Source: Crambe crambe (taxonomy: Eukaryota > Porifera > Demospongiae > Poecilosclerida > Crambeidae). From it: a DNA stretch of 64,000 bases. The notes under the pieces were generated by a model, which ran no database searches, was not told the origin of the DNA, and saw only the letters and a list, made by a program, of their open reading frames with translations. Shown in pieces: positions 30,677 through 42,100 of this stretch. The stretch spans positions 5,848,501 through 5,912,500 of the forward strand of contig OZ004586.1 in assembly GCA_963924555.1 (NCBI GenBank), given 5' to 3'. Each line of letters begins with the position of its first letter. Position 1 is the first letter of the stretch. Made by a program: the position numbers and the translations under genes.

Positions 30677-31008
30677 GTCATCTTTTTTTTAGAAATCTAA
30701 TTAGCTAGATAAGTGCATGTACTTACCTGTAATAGTTTTAGCAGTCACATTTAAGGTGATGGTGGACATGGCTGTACCTGCTAGGTTGGTAGTAGAGATT
30801 ATATATTGTCCTGTATCATTCTGAACCACTTCTCTGAAGATAATAGAGTTTGGTGTTATTATGGTCCTATCAGGCACAGGTCTTCCATCAGCTCGTGATA
30901 TGTTGTTTGAATTGAATGGGTCAGCTTCAATTGTGAAATTGAGAACCCTATTACTACCTTCAATCATGGAAATATGTGTACTTGAGGCAAACACGTAGTT
31001 TTCAATAT
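29090..31008 (-). CDS. Ig-domain surface protein, 3' exons (gene B)
   Basis: Two exons fit: 30727-31008 (one Ig-like domain) and 29090-29163 (tail). The domain reads SNRVLNFTIEADPFNSNNI, then a RADGRPVPDR loop and NDTGQYIISTTNLAGTAMST. It has the F-strand pattern D-x-G-x-Y but Ile where the second Ig cysteine normally is. The tail is SEGLMTFIIMMAVAAWSIIS then a stop, a hydrophobic C-terminus of the kind used for GPI attachment. Joining is in phase (G + CT). The domain closely parallels the second Ig domain of gene A (43435-54610), so they are paralogues. Upstream exons must end with one spare nucleotide; a damaged candidate lies at 31805-31903. No signal-peptide exon was found, so the gene is incomplete or decayed. 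Confidence 0.7.
30270..30720 (-). repeat. Tandem repeat containing four copies of a splice donor
   Basis: Four units of roughly 90-130 bp, each made of a (GA)n stretch of variable length, ACTTGTCATC, T8 and a conserved segment ending ATGTACTTACCTGTAAT. The fifth, outermost segment is the real donor of the Ig exon (30726). On the minus strand each unit therefore carries ATTACAGGTAAGTACATG. The exonic six bases ATTACA are included in the repeat, showing that the donor context itself was amplified. Confidence 0.92.
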
Positions 31009-33169
31009 CTGTGAGAGAAGACGTATTATGTTAGCTACTGAGCTCAACAAGTTGAGGGTGATTGGACCAAATGGGCAGGTGCAAATTAATCTAGACCTCT
31101 TATGCTGACATTACGCAACAAGCACCTCTAGAGTCATGTCAATTGAAATTTAAAAAAAAATAGATTGCCTGCAGGTGGGCTAGTATATACATTTGCACGT
31201 TCTCTACACATATATTTTCACAGGGACGACATACCTCTGCATGTACTTCTTTTTCTTCTGCAATGACTTGACCGCTGGTAAATATATGCGCATGCGCCAT
31301 CTGCAGGTGCAGGCTATTTATCTCGTACGTACATTCTTTACACTGCAGTATTTTTTTCTGCAACGACCACAGGGACAACATACCTATTACTTAGGTGACC
31401 ATAGGTAAATGTATGTGCATGTGCCCAGAACACATTTAAAAACCTTATAATGCCGGCGCATCAAACACATTCCGCACAGATAAAAGTCATTTTTGCCTAG
31501 ACACAGTTCAATATAAACCACACCAGATCCAGAGCAATAAATCTTAGAGAAGTAACCGTTGCCTTCGAAGACGGTGATGACAGTCCATTCTGAATGCAAA
31601 AATTTACACAAATCTATAACCACATTGATTAGGATCATCAGGCTACCTAGTAGAGGATACTTGATTCTACATGGGGGAGGGGCAGGTTAGACTAAAACCC
31701 CGGTGGCAGAGTCATAACCTACCTGTGATATGAAGGAAATTATTACAGGTAGATTGTATTCTTTTCTCCAATGGCAGCAGCCTAGTTCTATTTACTTACA
31801 AAAGACTGTGATCACCTCCTATGGAGATCGAGAACAGAATTGTGCACTGAACTGTTGTTCCATTAGTACTAACTTCTACTGACACATAAACACTTTGCTG
31901 AGGCGGTGACGCGTACGCATGCGCGCCGACGCTACCATATGACCTTTGACCCAGATTATTGTCTCATCTCAGGGGAACACTAGTTTCTTTCTGCTAGCAT
32001 GCAGATTAGCTAGCTAGACATAATTTTTGGCATACTGCTAGCATAAATTTTAGTAGAGTTCCTATGCATGCAGTGCAGGCAAAGCCTCAAAGGTCAAGAG
32101 TCATCATATACTGAGATGGGGGGGGGGGTCCAGACCCTTTGTGCCAAGTACAGAAAGTGGGTTTGTTGTCATTCAAAGGATCCACTAAGAGCATGCACCT
32201 AGTCTGGCGTAGCGGCGACCCTCTTGGGTTGGTAAGGGTCGCCGCTACGCCAGACTGTGGTGTACGTGTAGTCCTGATGAGCCCCCCATGACCCCTCCCC
32301 CCCCCCCCCCCCCCCCCCCCCCCGGATCTGCCACTGAATCATTGGACAAAGCATGCATGCAGCTGCTGATATCCTATGAGTGCAGTGCAATAACAAGCTA
32401 CAGGGAACTATACTATGTGATATAGGTATATCACTGACTTCGAGTGTGAAGAAGAAAATTCCATGCACCCCTCTGAAATCACCACCTCCTACTTCAATAC
32501 AACTGCCACTGACTAGTTCTACAGTTTGTGACTTAGTTATCTATTAACTCATACTAACCATTATAATTATAATGGATTTTTTGCTTCGTTTAATGCATAC
32601 TAATAAACTGAAATAGTGCTCATGCAGTACCGGTTGTCCTATTTCCCCTAATTCCTAGAAACAAAGACTGTCACGTCTGTACTCTGCACCCTCATAATCA
32701 AAGTGATGTAGACACCATACTGTACTAAAAAAAAAAAAAATAAATAAAAAAAATAAAAAAAAAGAAAAGAAAGAAGTATGATCCGACTCATTCAGAGAGT
32801 ATCCAATAACTCAGGTTGTTTTTCCACAGCCATAACAACAGACTATATTGCATTACATCATAGCATTACATCAAATTATGTACTAGCGCAGTCTAATAGC
32901 AAAGTTAACTTTCCTTATCAGAATGTGTATTACGTACATAATAATGTACTATAGCTATCAACAGTGAGATGATAGTTAGCTATTGGGTTGACTTAGGATG
33001 ACAAAGCCAACAAGTCTTATGACAGTTTGTAGCTGAAGTAGCACTTCCAGGTCTGTAAAAGTTATAACAGGATTACTGAAAATACAATTAAGAATCTGCA
33101 CATACGTAGCTAGCTATAATATGTATTGTTGCAACTTAGGGCCCTCCTCCCCCCTCCCATGCAAGCCAC
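31009..33169. other. Region between Ig gene B and the HNH/helical-repeat gene
   Basis: Minus-strand segment 31805-31903 encodes VYVSVEVSTNGTTVQC, like the end of an Ig domain, and reaches a GTAAGT donor, but in a phase that does not fit the next exon. Segment 31515-31625 could be a tail exon of another Ig gene (SPSSKATVTSLRFIALDLVW). A perfect GC-rich hairpin lies at 32201-32257 and poly-C/poly-G runs at 32110 and 32290-32323. A possible alternative last exon of the neighbouring gene lies at 32980-33052. Confidence 0.45.
32290..32323. repeat. Poly-C tract (over 30 bp)
   Basis: One of about ten long G/C homopolymers in the window; others lie at 7098, 15870, 18127, 23222, 24541, 27806, 32110, 40921, 62642 and 63230. 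Confidence 0.95.
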
Positions 33170-36100
33170 TCACTTGTATTTGGCAATGATAGCTCCAAGG
33201 TGATCAACCCCTCTCTCCTGTAGCATGGATGTCAGCTCAACACAGACTATATTCTTACAGCTTTCCAAAATGAGCTCATTATAATAGCTCAAAGGATATT
33301 GTGAGCCATTTAGTTTCTTAACAGCAATTCCAGCAGGGCCATCTTCAACTGCATAAACAGCTTCTATCGTACAATCTGTGGAGCATTTGTGAAATAGAGC
33401 CAAATATTGATCAGCTTCTGCCATAGTGTCAGCCAGGAGGTATGTGGTGTAAGTTTCTTTTGCTTTATGAAGTATAATGGAGTAAGGATCTGGGCAGATA
33501 ATTGCTTGACATTCTTTCGAAATTTTGACTCTAGTATTTTGCAAGCAATCTATGGAGGGTAGCAGAGGTGGCTCTTCTATTCGTTCCGGGAGTGATATTA
33601 AACTTCCGTCTTCCAGAATTGAACTCACAAGAGCAGAAAAATTTGGAAAGTTGGTGTTTGTGAGAAAGTTTTTCATGACTAACTGGAGTCCAGCAGCAAT
33701 GAAAGTGTCATCATCTGTGAGAGGCGTGGGATTTGGCAACGAAGCGAGGGGAAAGAAATCATCTGACAGGATAAAAGCAAGAAATTTCTGTTTTGGGACA
33801 GAACGAATTTGCAAAAGGACATACACAGTTTCATGTAAATTATCGTCAAAATAGAACTGAGCCACAACTTTGGTTCTGTCAAGGTTAATGTCCAATAGCC
33901 CACAGAAGACAGTAAGAAAATGTGTATGGACAACAGCAGGATCAGGTGGAGTAGTTTTTGTGTGGAAGTGAATCTCAGTGTGTGAAGCGTTTTTATGAAA
34001 GCGATAGTGTTTCAAGCATTCCTCCTTGCAGAAACGAATTGGATTCCCTTTATAATAGTTCAGCATAGGCCCCCTGTCAAAGCTTGTCTTCTCCATGCAG
34101 TTATCACATTTTCCAGAGCAGTACCAACATATTTCCACATCACATTTCATATCCAACTGAAGAGTCTGCCTGCATGTGTATATACCACATAAAAAAATGT
34201 GGATACACTATTATACATTACGCACCAAATAATAACCATAGCCACTCAAAAGATGAATTTTTGCCTTGGCACCGGAGTGCCGAGGCACAGTGCCAAAGGC
34301 GACTATATAATCGATCTATGATGCATGGTACGTAATAATAGCGCGCGCAATGATGCGCGGTGATGAGTATCGAGCGCGTGCATTATTAGCACTAGCTTGC
34401 TCTCTAGCTAGCTACTAGCTAGCTAAGCCAAGACAAAAAAGACAAACAGGCTCAAGCTCAGGCTCGCAGTCACTACGCAGTAATGCTGCTACACCGTGAA
34501 GAGAGTGCTGATGCTTCTTGGCCATCTTTTCCAACAAATCAAGCCCATGCAGAGAACTGACTAAAAGACAGCAATGAACAAAAATAACAGAGCCACGTTA
34601 CAAACAGACAGGCTCAGGCTCACAGTCACTACGCAGTAATGCTACACCGTGAAGAGAGTGATGCTTCTTGGCCGTCTTTGCCAACAAATCAAGCCCATGC
34701 AGAGAAGACAGCAAAACAGAGATTGCAATGTACATGAATTAGGTGATCATTTGAAGTGCCAAAGACTTAGAGAGAGCCATGTTGAAGGAGAATCTAATGA
34801 AAGAATCCCAGACATACTTCAATCAAGTTATATGCGTGAGAATCATTCAAAACGGCAGTTTGAACAACAAGAATACTAGCTGTGTAAATACCCACCTTAC
34901 TACAATAAGCCATGTTGCTTAGTGCACATTATTTATAAAGTTTAATAATAATAAAGGTTGCACTGAAGTTGTGCCGAGGCATTCCTAGTCTTTTTAAAAG
35001 ACTAACTTGTTATTTCTAGGTAACCATGGCACACTTGTCTAGATTTGGTAAATTAGCTAATAGAATTGCTTAGAGTGAGTTAATTATTCTGATGCACAAC
35101 TTACACTCTATCCAGCCAAAAAAGCAATTCTTCCATGTTTGAGAAGCCTCTTTCGTGTAAAAGTTTTGGTAGTAGTGCATCAGCAGTGGCTCTTGTCTGA
35201 AACTTCGTCTCAACAATTGGTAGTATGGGCTTATCTTCCAAACATGATGTGCTTATGGCCTTTTCACGCGACACAAAGTAACCTATGCACACGATATATC
35301 CAGGCTGCTGGATCACTAGGAGTGTGTATGGGCTGCTTCGAGAGAATCTGGAGTTGGCGTGCAAATCCGCTCCAACAAGAAGGAAAATAGAAGTTTTATG
35401 ATTTATATCATATTCTCTTTCGTGCATATGTAGCAAAATGCGGTGGCCAGCAGGTAGCCCAAATAACCCCCCAATTTCAGATACCCTTGAAGTATCAAAG
35501 CTATCTGGTAAACAGTGCAAACGTACTAACTTTTCATCTTCACCAGGTTTGGATCTCATAATCATCGCCTGGAGATCTACGAGTTCCTGCTTGGCCCAGT
35601 CCTGAGATTTCACAAGCTTCTCGGACATGTGAAAAACTTGCTTGGAGTAGGACCTAGCTGCAGACTCTAACTCCTTCCACACACCCAAAGGCATTCCAAA
35701 GAAGCGCTTGTGATTTTCAGGAACCATGAATGTGCCACCTTTGGGATTAATCATGGTTGTTGGTGGTAAAAGCAGAGGATACTGAGGATTTAGGCTCACA
35801 ACCAGATTCAATACACCTATACTAGCTATTAGAAAGCTGGCATTACCATGGAAAGTTGACGGATTGTACAAGGACCAAGGAGAAAGCAATATCATGCCAG
35901 CTGAATGAAGAATTCTGTCTATCATTGGAACACTGGTCACACCTTCTGGTAAATATGTGGGAGAAATCAGCAAAGCTATGGAAGGCTTATTCACTGAATT
36001 CAAGATGTCCTTCTTCAATAGAAGCTCTCGGCATGTAGCAAAAAGGTCATAAATATCATCAGCATTTCCTTTCTGGGAAATGGCAGAATCAACAAGAGGC

Positions 36101-39100
36101 AGAGCACGGAATATGATACTTAAACAAAAGCGGTATAGATAGTCTCCATATTCGATAGACTGAGATCTGGCAAGCTTGGTGTAGAAATCTTCAGGATCAT
36201 AGAGCTTGCTGAAAAACTCAACTTTGAATTTATTCTCACAGGATCGGCTGAGCAGCTGTTCACATTCATCACACAGAAGTGGGAATGTCAACTGCTTAGA
36301 AGATTGGAGAGAGCCATAATTTTTCCATGGAACTGAAAACACTTGAGACTTTGAAGTACACATACATTTCAATAGATGCTTCAATACAGAGTTTGGCCAC
36401 ACATGACTGGCTTTAAGCTTTCTCTTGTTTCGACATAGAAGACAACGAACCAAATCTGGGCTCCTAGTTTTATGTATGTAGTCCAAATGTACCTGATCCA
36501 AGAGCCTTTCAGCTACTTGATCAATTCCATTGTCAATAGTCAAGCCGAGGAGATTAATAGCTTCACGTGCTTTATTATAGCATGATACAATAGTTGTTCT
36601 TGAAGCATTTTCGAGAGACCTCTTTTCAGAAGTGAAGATGTAATAAAGTGCTTTACCTTTCAGGTCAAGTGCTTTTCTCTGTACTTCCTCGTTATTTGAT
36701 TCTTGGTATAGCCAGGAAACTAGTTTGAAGCATTCCGCATACTTGCTGCTCAAGTAGCAGCCTTCAGCAAGAGCTAAAGTCTTAAAAATATCTGCATTAA
36801 AAAAACAACATAAATATAAATAATTATACCTGCATAATTAAATGATTCAAATTAATAGTAATTACAGAATTATAATTATAGCTGCTCTTTTACCTTTCCC
36901 AATGATCTCTTCACTCTCTTTCATGAGCACTAAAAGGGCGCAAGGAAAGAGAATGTTCTGGCACTCCATACTTTGAGTTGACAATGTTGAGAGAATTGCG
37001 AATATCTCAGGATAATTCTGAATGAGAAAAGATCGAATGGCAGGCTCTGACATATATTCATGTGGATTAGGAGGGTCCACAATTTCTGCCTGATTTTTCC
37101 TCGTGGGAATCACAACTGTGTCTTCACTCATTGGTTTTGTCACTAGCTTCCAGAGCAGTTCACAAGCTTCCCTTTGCTCTGTAGCATCACCACTCTGCAG
37201 AAGATGTGCAATTGATTTATACACGGTGCTATAAGCCACAAGTTCTCGGTTTGGTTCAAATTGAATGAAGAATTTAAAGCTTTGGAGAAGCTCCAATGCA
37301 GAGAAGAACAGCTCTCCTTCATTAATTCCATGCTTGAAGATCATGTCAAAGCTATGCAATGTATCTTCTAATTCTTCTGCTGTCAATCTGAAAGAACTGT
37401 GATACTTTGGAGGCAAGCAACGGGAAAGAGAACTAAGAACCATCTTGGAATTATAGCTGATGCTGAACATCATGCTTTTAGTAAAGGTGACTAAAAGGTC
37501 TTGAGAATCGATATTCAGCAAGTAGTTACGACAGCTCTCTCGTGTCGTGCATTGACTCAAGGTAGAGAGTACTGCTTCAGCAATCAAAGTATACTCCTGT
37601 GTATTATATTAAATAGAGTTAATAATTGTTGGTCCCTACCTTAAACCCCTACTATGCACAACCACATACACTTCTATATGTGTTAGCTAGTGGGTTTTCC
37701 ATGCACATTCCACATACCTCATCAAGCAATGGAAATGCTTGGATCAACTCCAGATAGATCATAACTAGATTAGAAATGATTTGACTGTGTCCCAAGTGAT
37801 CCTTCACTTCTTCGCAGCAGTTGATCCATGTTTGAAAGCAGTGAAATACTATCATAATGCAGGACACATCCTGTTTAGAGTCAGTCTTATTTGCCTTGGC
37901 TGTATATACAAGTGCATCAATAATGATTGTGGCAGTCATAAAACACTCATGCAGGTACTACTTAATTCATTAGATCACCTCTCTTATACAGGGGCAAAGT
38001 CTAAGACAGTTAGTTGTACAAACCTTCAATTAGCTTCACCATGACATTTGCCATCAAATGTAGAAAGGTTGGAATTTCAATGATTAGTAGACATAATTCT
38101 CTATGTAGAGCCGTATCAGTTTTTGTGAAGAAGTTCGCCATGTGAGAAAATATGCTCACAATCTTAGTGGAGTCAAGGAGGTATGGTCCATCCTCAAGTG
38201 CCGCAGGTACCCTGCCACTCCAAATCTCATTCATAGTTTCAAATAACAGGTCCTCTAGTTCCAGCAGTTCTTCCTTAACATCATCATTTTTTTTGTAGAT
38301 CCTTACACTGCCTGCATGTGTACAGTACAATCAAGGTAAAGAATGAACACAAATATAAGGGTTCCACAATTTGCACCCCAGAATGTAATCGAACAAATTG
38401 TGGTGTGCAATTGGGGAAGAATTGCTGAATGCCCACTTTAGTCTTTACTTAGCCAGGTCAGTCAGGTCAGTGTATCATAAGGTTTCAGTGTCCACCGAAT
38501 GGCACGAAATTTTATGGGCAAATATATACTTGGTACACTAATCTGCCCATGAAGTCATGACTTAGTAGTTACCTGAATTGAACCCTGGAGCAATATCCTC
38601 CAAAAGCTTCAAACCAGATGAAAAAAGTAGAACTTCTTTGAAATTGCTGCTGAAAACTTCAATTGGAAGCTGTTTCTGGATTTGAGGCAAGCTGTTGAAA
38701 ATGTATGATCGCATGTTGTGGCTACGACAAAGCCTCCATACAAGCTCTGCAATGGAATTCTTCTCCTTTTCTGTCCCATTAGCAAGGAACTGAGATATCA
38801 CTGAACAGATATTGCTGGATTTCATAACTTCAACATTCAATGGATTCTCCACAAGCGCATTCAAAAGTCGTAGCAAGTCAAGGGCAGAAAAGAAGTAGTT
38901 GCAAGCAGTAGAAGTATTAAACTCCTTTTTATAGCTACCTGATCCAGAGAACTCGGTTAGACAGTTTACCAGAGCAGCACGTTCATATTGATCAATTTGG
39001 AGAAATTTCCATTTTTTCTTTGTTATGAAAGCACTGATAGTGCTCAGAGAAGACTTAGCCGCGAGACGGATTACAAAATAGTCACTTTTGCAGAAGGGGA

Positions 39101-42100
39101 GGAGAGTCTTCACAATATTATCCTCTGAGAGTAGCTGTTGGCAATTACACTCCAAAGAGCAGGTGGCAATTGTTAGCAACATCAATTCTGCTACCCTAAT
39201 ATGTTGCTACAAAAAGAAGAATACCAAGCTAAGTGCCACTATGCATATAACATTCCGGTAGCTAACATTACTCTATAAAAAAAGTTGTTTTACTGTGTTG
39301 ACCTCTTGCTGTATCCTCAAAATTAATTGCTAAGTATGTTACTAGCCTCCCCCAATATCTTTTTATCATGCTATTGGGGACCACTTAGCTATTATAAAGA
39401 CCTTATCCCAGCCAGGAATCATCTGCATTGATCTGAGGTTATTGACCAGCTGCCACAAGATTCCATTCCTTCCCAGCTCATATCGAAAATGAGAGCTGCA
39501 ACTGGACAGAATCAGTGTACAGTGAAGTGCCAGAGAGATGGGATGGAGTGGATAAAATGGAGATGGCTTCTTTATCACCTCTGCATAGATGGACAATTAA
39601 CTGATTCTCCCTTTGATACAATCAGGTATCTTATACACGCTTTAAGTTAGTCATTCCATGCATGCTTGTTAGACCATACAGGAAAGCTACTAGAGAGCAG
39701 GTTCTGGGGATTGTGTATTGTGTAGCCATGGGAACTGGAAACTAGGCTGTTGCTTTATAGCTATCTACATACTTACTGAAGAAATATCTCTGTGTATAGT
39801 CCTGCAGCACAGAGAGGAATCCCGGGCAGCCTTGCAGGGCAGTATGCACAGACAAATAACCATCTTCAAAGTGTAGCATCTCACAGAGGTGGCTGACGAG
39901 ATGTACCATCGAGAGTACCACCCCTACGGATTGTTCAGTGTCGGCAGCATTATGAAGAACTTTGCTATTATTCAATGCCTCTGTAGCCCAAGCCAGCAGT
40001 CTATCCAGTTCGTTTTTCCTTTGCAGTAATGCAGCTTTTACTGAAGTAGATTTGAGATCTTTCGTGTCTCCTTTAGGTGTAGAAGAGATGCCACTTACTC
40101 CATCAAGAAGTATTTTCAATAGCTCAGAGGCTTCTTGTTTCAAAGTATCTCCGACTTCATAACTTTCACTCAGAGATTGTAGAACTTCTAATAAGTCCGG
40201 GTGGTTGCCAAGAATGAATGAACACATCTCGGGTTCATCTTTCACCAGGTTAGATATCAGCTGAACGGAAACAATCTTTTCATCTGGTGATCCAGTTGCA
40301 AGCAAATTGCAAGTGGCTGCAAAAGTGTCAGGATCAGCAAACGATGCTCGGTTGACTACATGTCGAGTCAATCCAGCAACTCCAAGACCAAGTTCAAATG
40401 CAGAGTACTTGATCAAAGAACTCCCGAATTTCAGAATTACGCTACCATCGTTGGAAGTGGCTGCTTTTTGGAAACAGACTTTAAGCAGTTTCATCTCACT
40501 CAAAGAGAGTCTTAAAAAAGGATAGTACAACGGTCCTGTAAGCTTATACAGTACAGCTAGGACGCTTTTAGACTCCCAGCGAATCCGAATATCAGAGTTA
40601 AAGCAGAAAGGGATAACAGCTTCTGGAATCTTGTTCTGTATTAGTGCCTGATGGCACTTCTGTTCATGAGCTAAGTTTCCAAGAATGGTGAGAACATTTC
40701 TCGAAAGAGCAATGAAATCCTATAGAATACACAATATACTGACCTACCTTGTAAACCACATACCCCATTAATATTCAGTGACCCACTTCTAGAAAAGATT
40801 ACGCATATGCAATACACATGTATGCATGCATCCCTTGAAATTTATGTCTGAGGTAGTTTCTTTTTTTAATTTACAGTACTGAAGTCTGCCAGTCACTGCC
40901 CCTGTTGAAATTGGGATCAGCCCCCCCCCCCCCCCCCCCCCCCCCTCCCAAGAAATCTTGCAGCTATACCATATTCACTTACATCACTTGGTACCCACAT
41001 AGCATGGAAAAGTTTCAATTCAAACAAGAGCTGAAATGGAAGTTCACTACAGCAGTGCAATAGCCGCTCTGAGAATAGTCTACTCTTGTCTGTCCAACTA
41101 ATCAAACACCGATGACACTGCATCAGAATTTTCAGGGACACTTCTGAGATTTCAGAGGCTGTCAGTTCTGCAAAGAGATTTACATGTGTAGTATACTAAA
41201 TGCAGGGTGGGCCACCCTGTTTGGATATAGAACTTCAAAGAAAGTGGGCTGGGTCTATGGCACTAATTGAATTATATTCTCATGAATATACTTAAGCACC
41301 CTACAGCTAGTAGATTACCAGTCTAAGACTTGTTTATTTTATAGAGCAAGTCATCAATTTTTGGCCACGGATGCAATTATCTCAAGAATGAGCAAGCAGT
41401 AAAGATCAACCATTCAGTGAACCAACATAATTGTTAAAATGGGCAGTTGTCATTAATCCAGCAATCGGGCCAAAATAAACTCTTTGAGGGATAAAATCAG
41501 GCCTTTCGGTCATCTGTCTATACAGTGAAACCTCTCTTAGCGGACCCTCCCAGAAGTGGATGACCTCCGTAAAACGGACAACCGCACCGATTGAATTTAC
41601 CATAGAACTAGTGTATTCAAAAATCTCCAAGAAACAGACTACCTCCGAACTCCGGACACTGCTCGATGTCCAAAGCAATCAGAATCAATATAAAATTGCC
41701 TCCGAAAAGCGGACAGTAGGCCACACCCACACCCATAGATTACTTGCTAAACGAGCGCGCGAATGAAATTACTTGAGTTGTTCAGTAGCAGATCTTCTTA
41801 GAGGCAGATGAACATTTAGCCTTAGAGAGACAGTAATACCTGCTAAATCCACCTCCACTGCGTTTTAAGGAAAGCATTCATTTATGACTACTTTTCTAAA
41901 CAATTCATCAGATACTTATTTTTTGCATGGAAACAATACTTTGTTCCAAGATAAGGACAACCTCTGAGATAAGGACAAAGGTCTTTTCCCCCAAGTGTCC
42001 TCTATTTGGAGGTTCCACTGTAGTTCCTGATTCACTACAGTTCGTTCACACTGGCTGTTAGAAAACAGCTGCTAAAATCGGTTGATTTTTCACTATTATA

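Noticed and set aside
33525..33854. Plus-strand 109-aa frame
   Set aside because: Antisense to the last exon of the HNH/helical-repeat gene.
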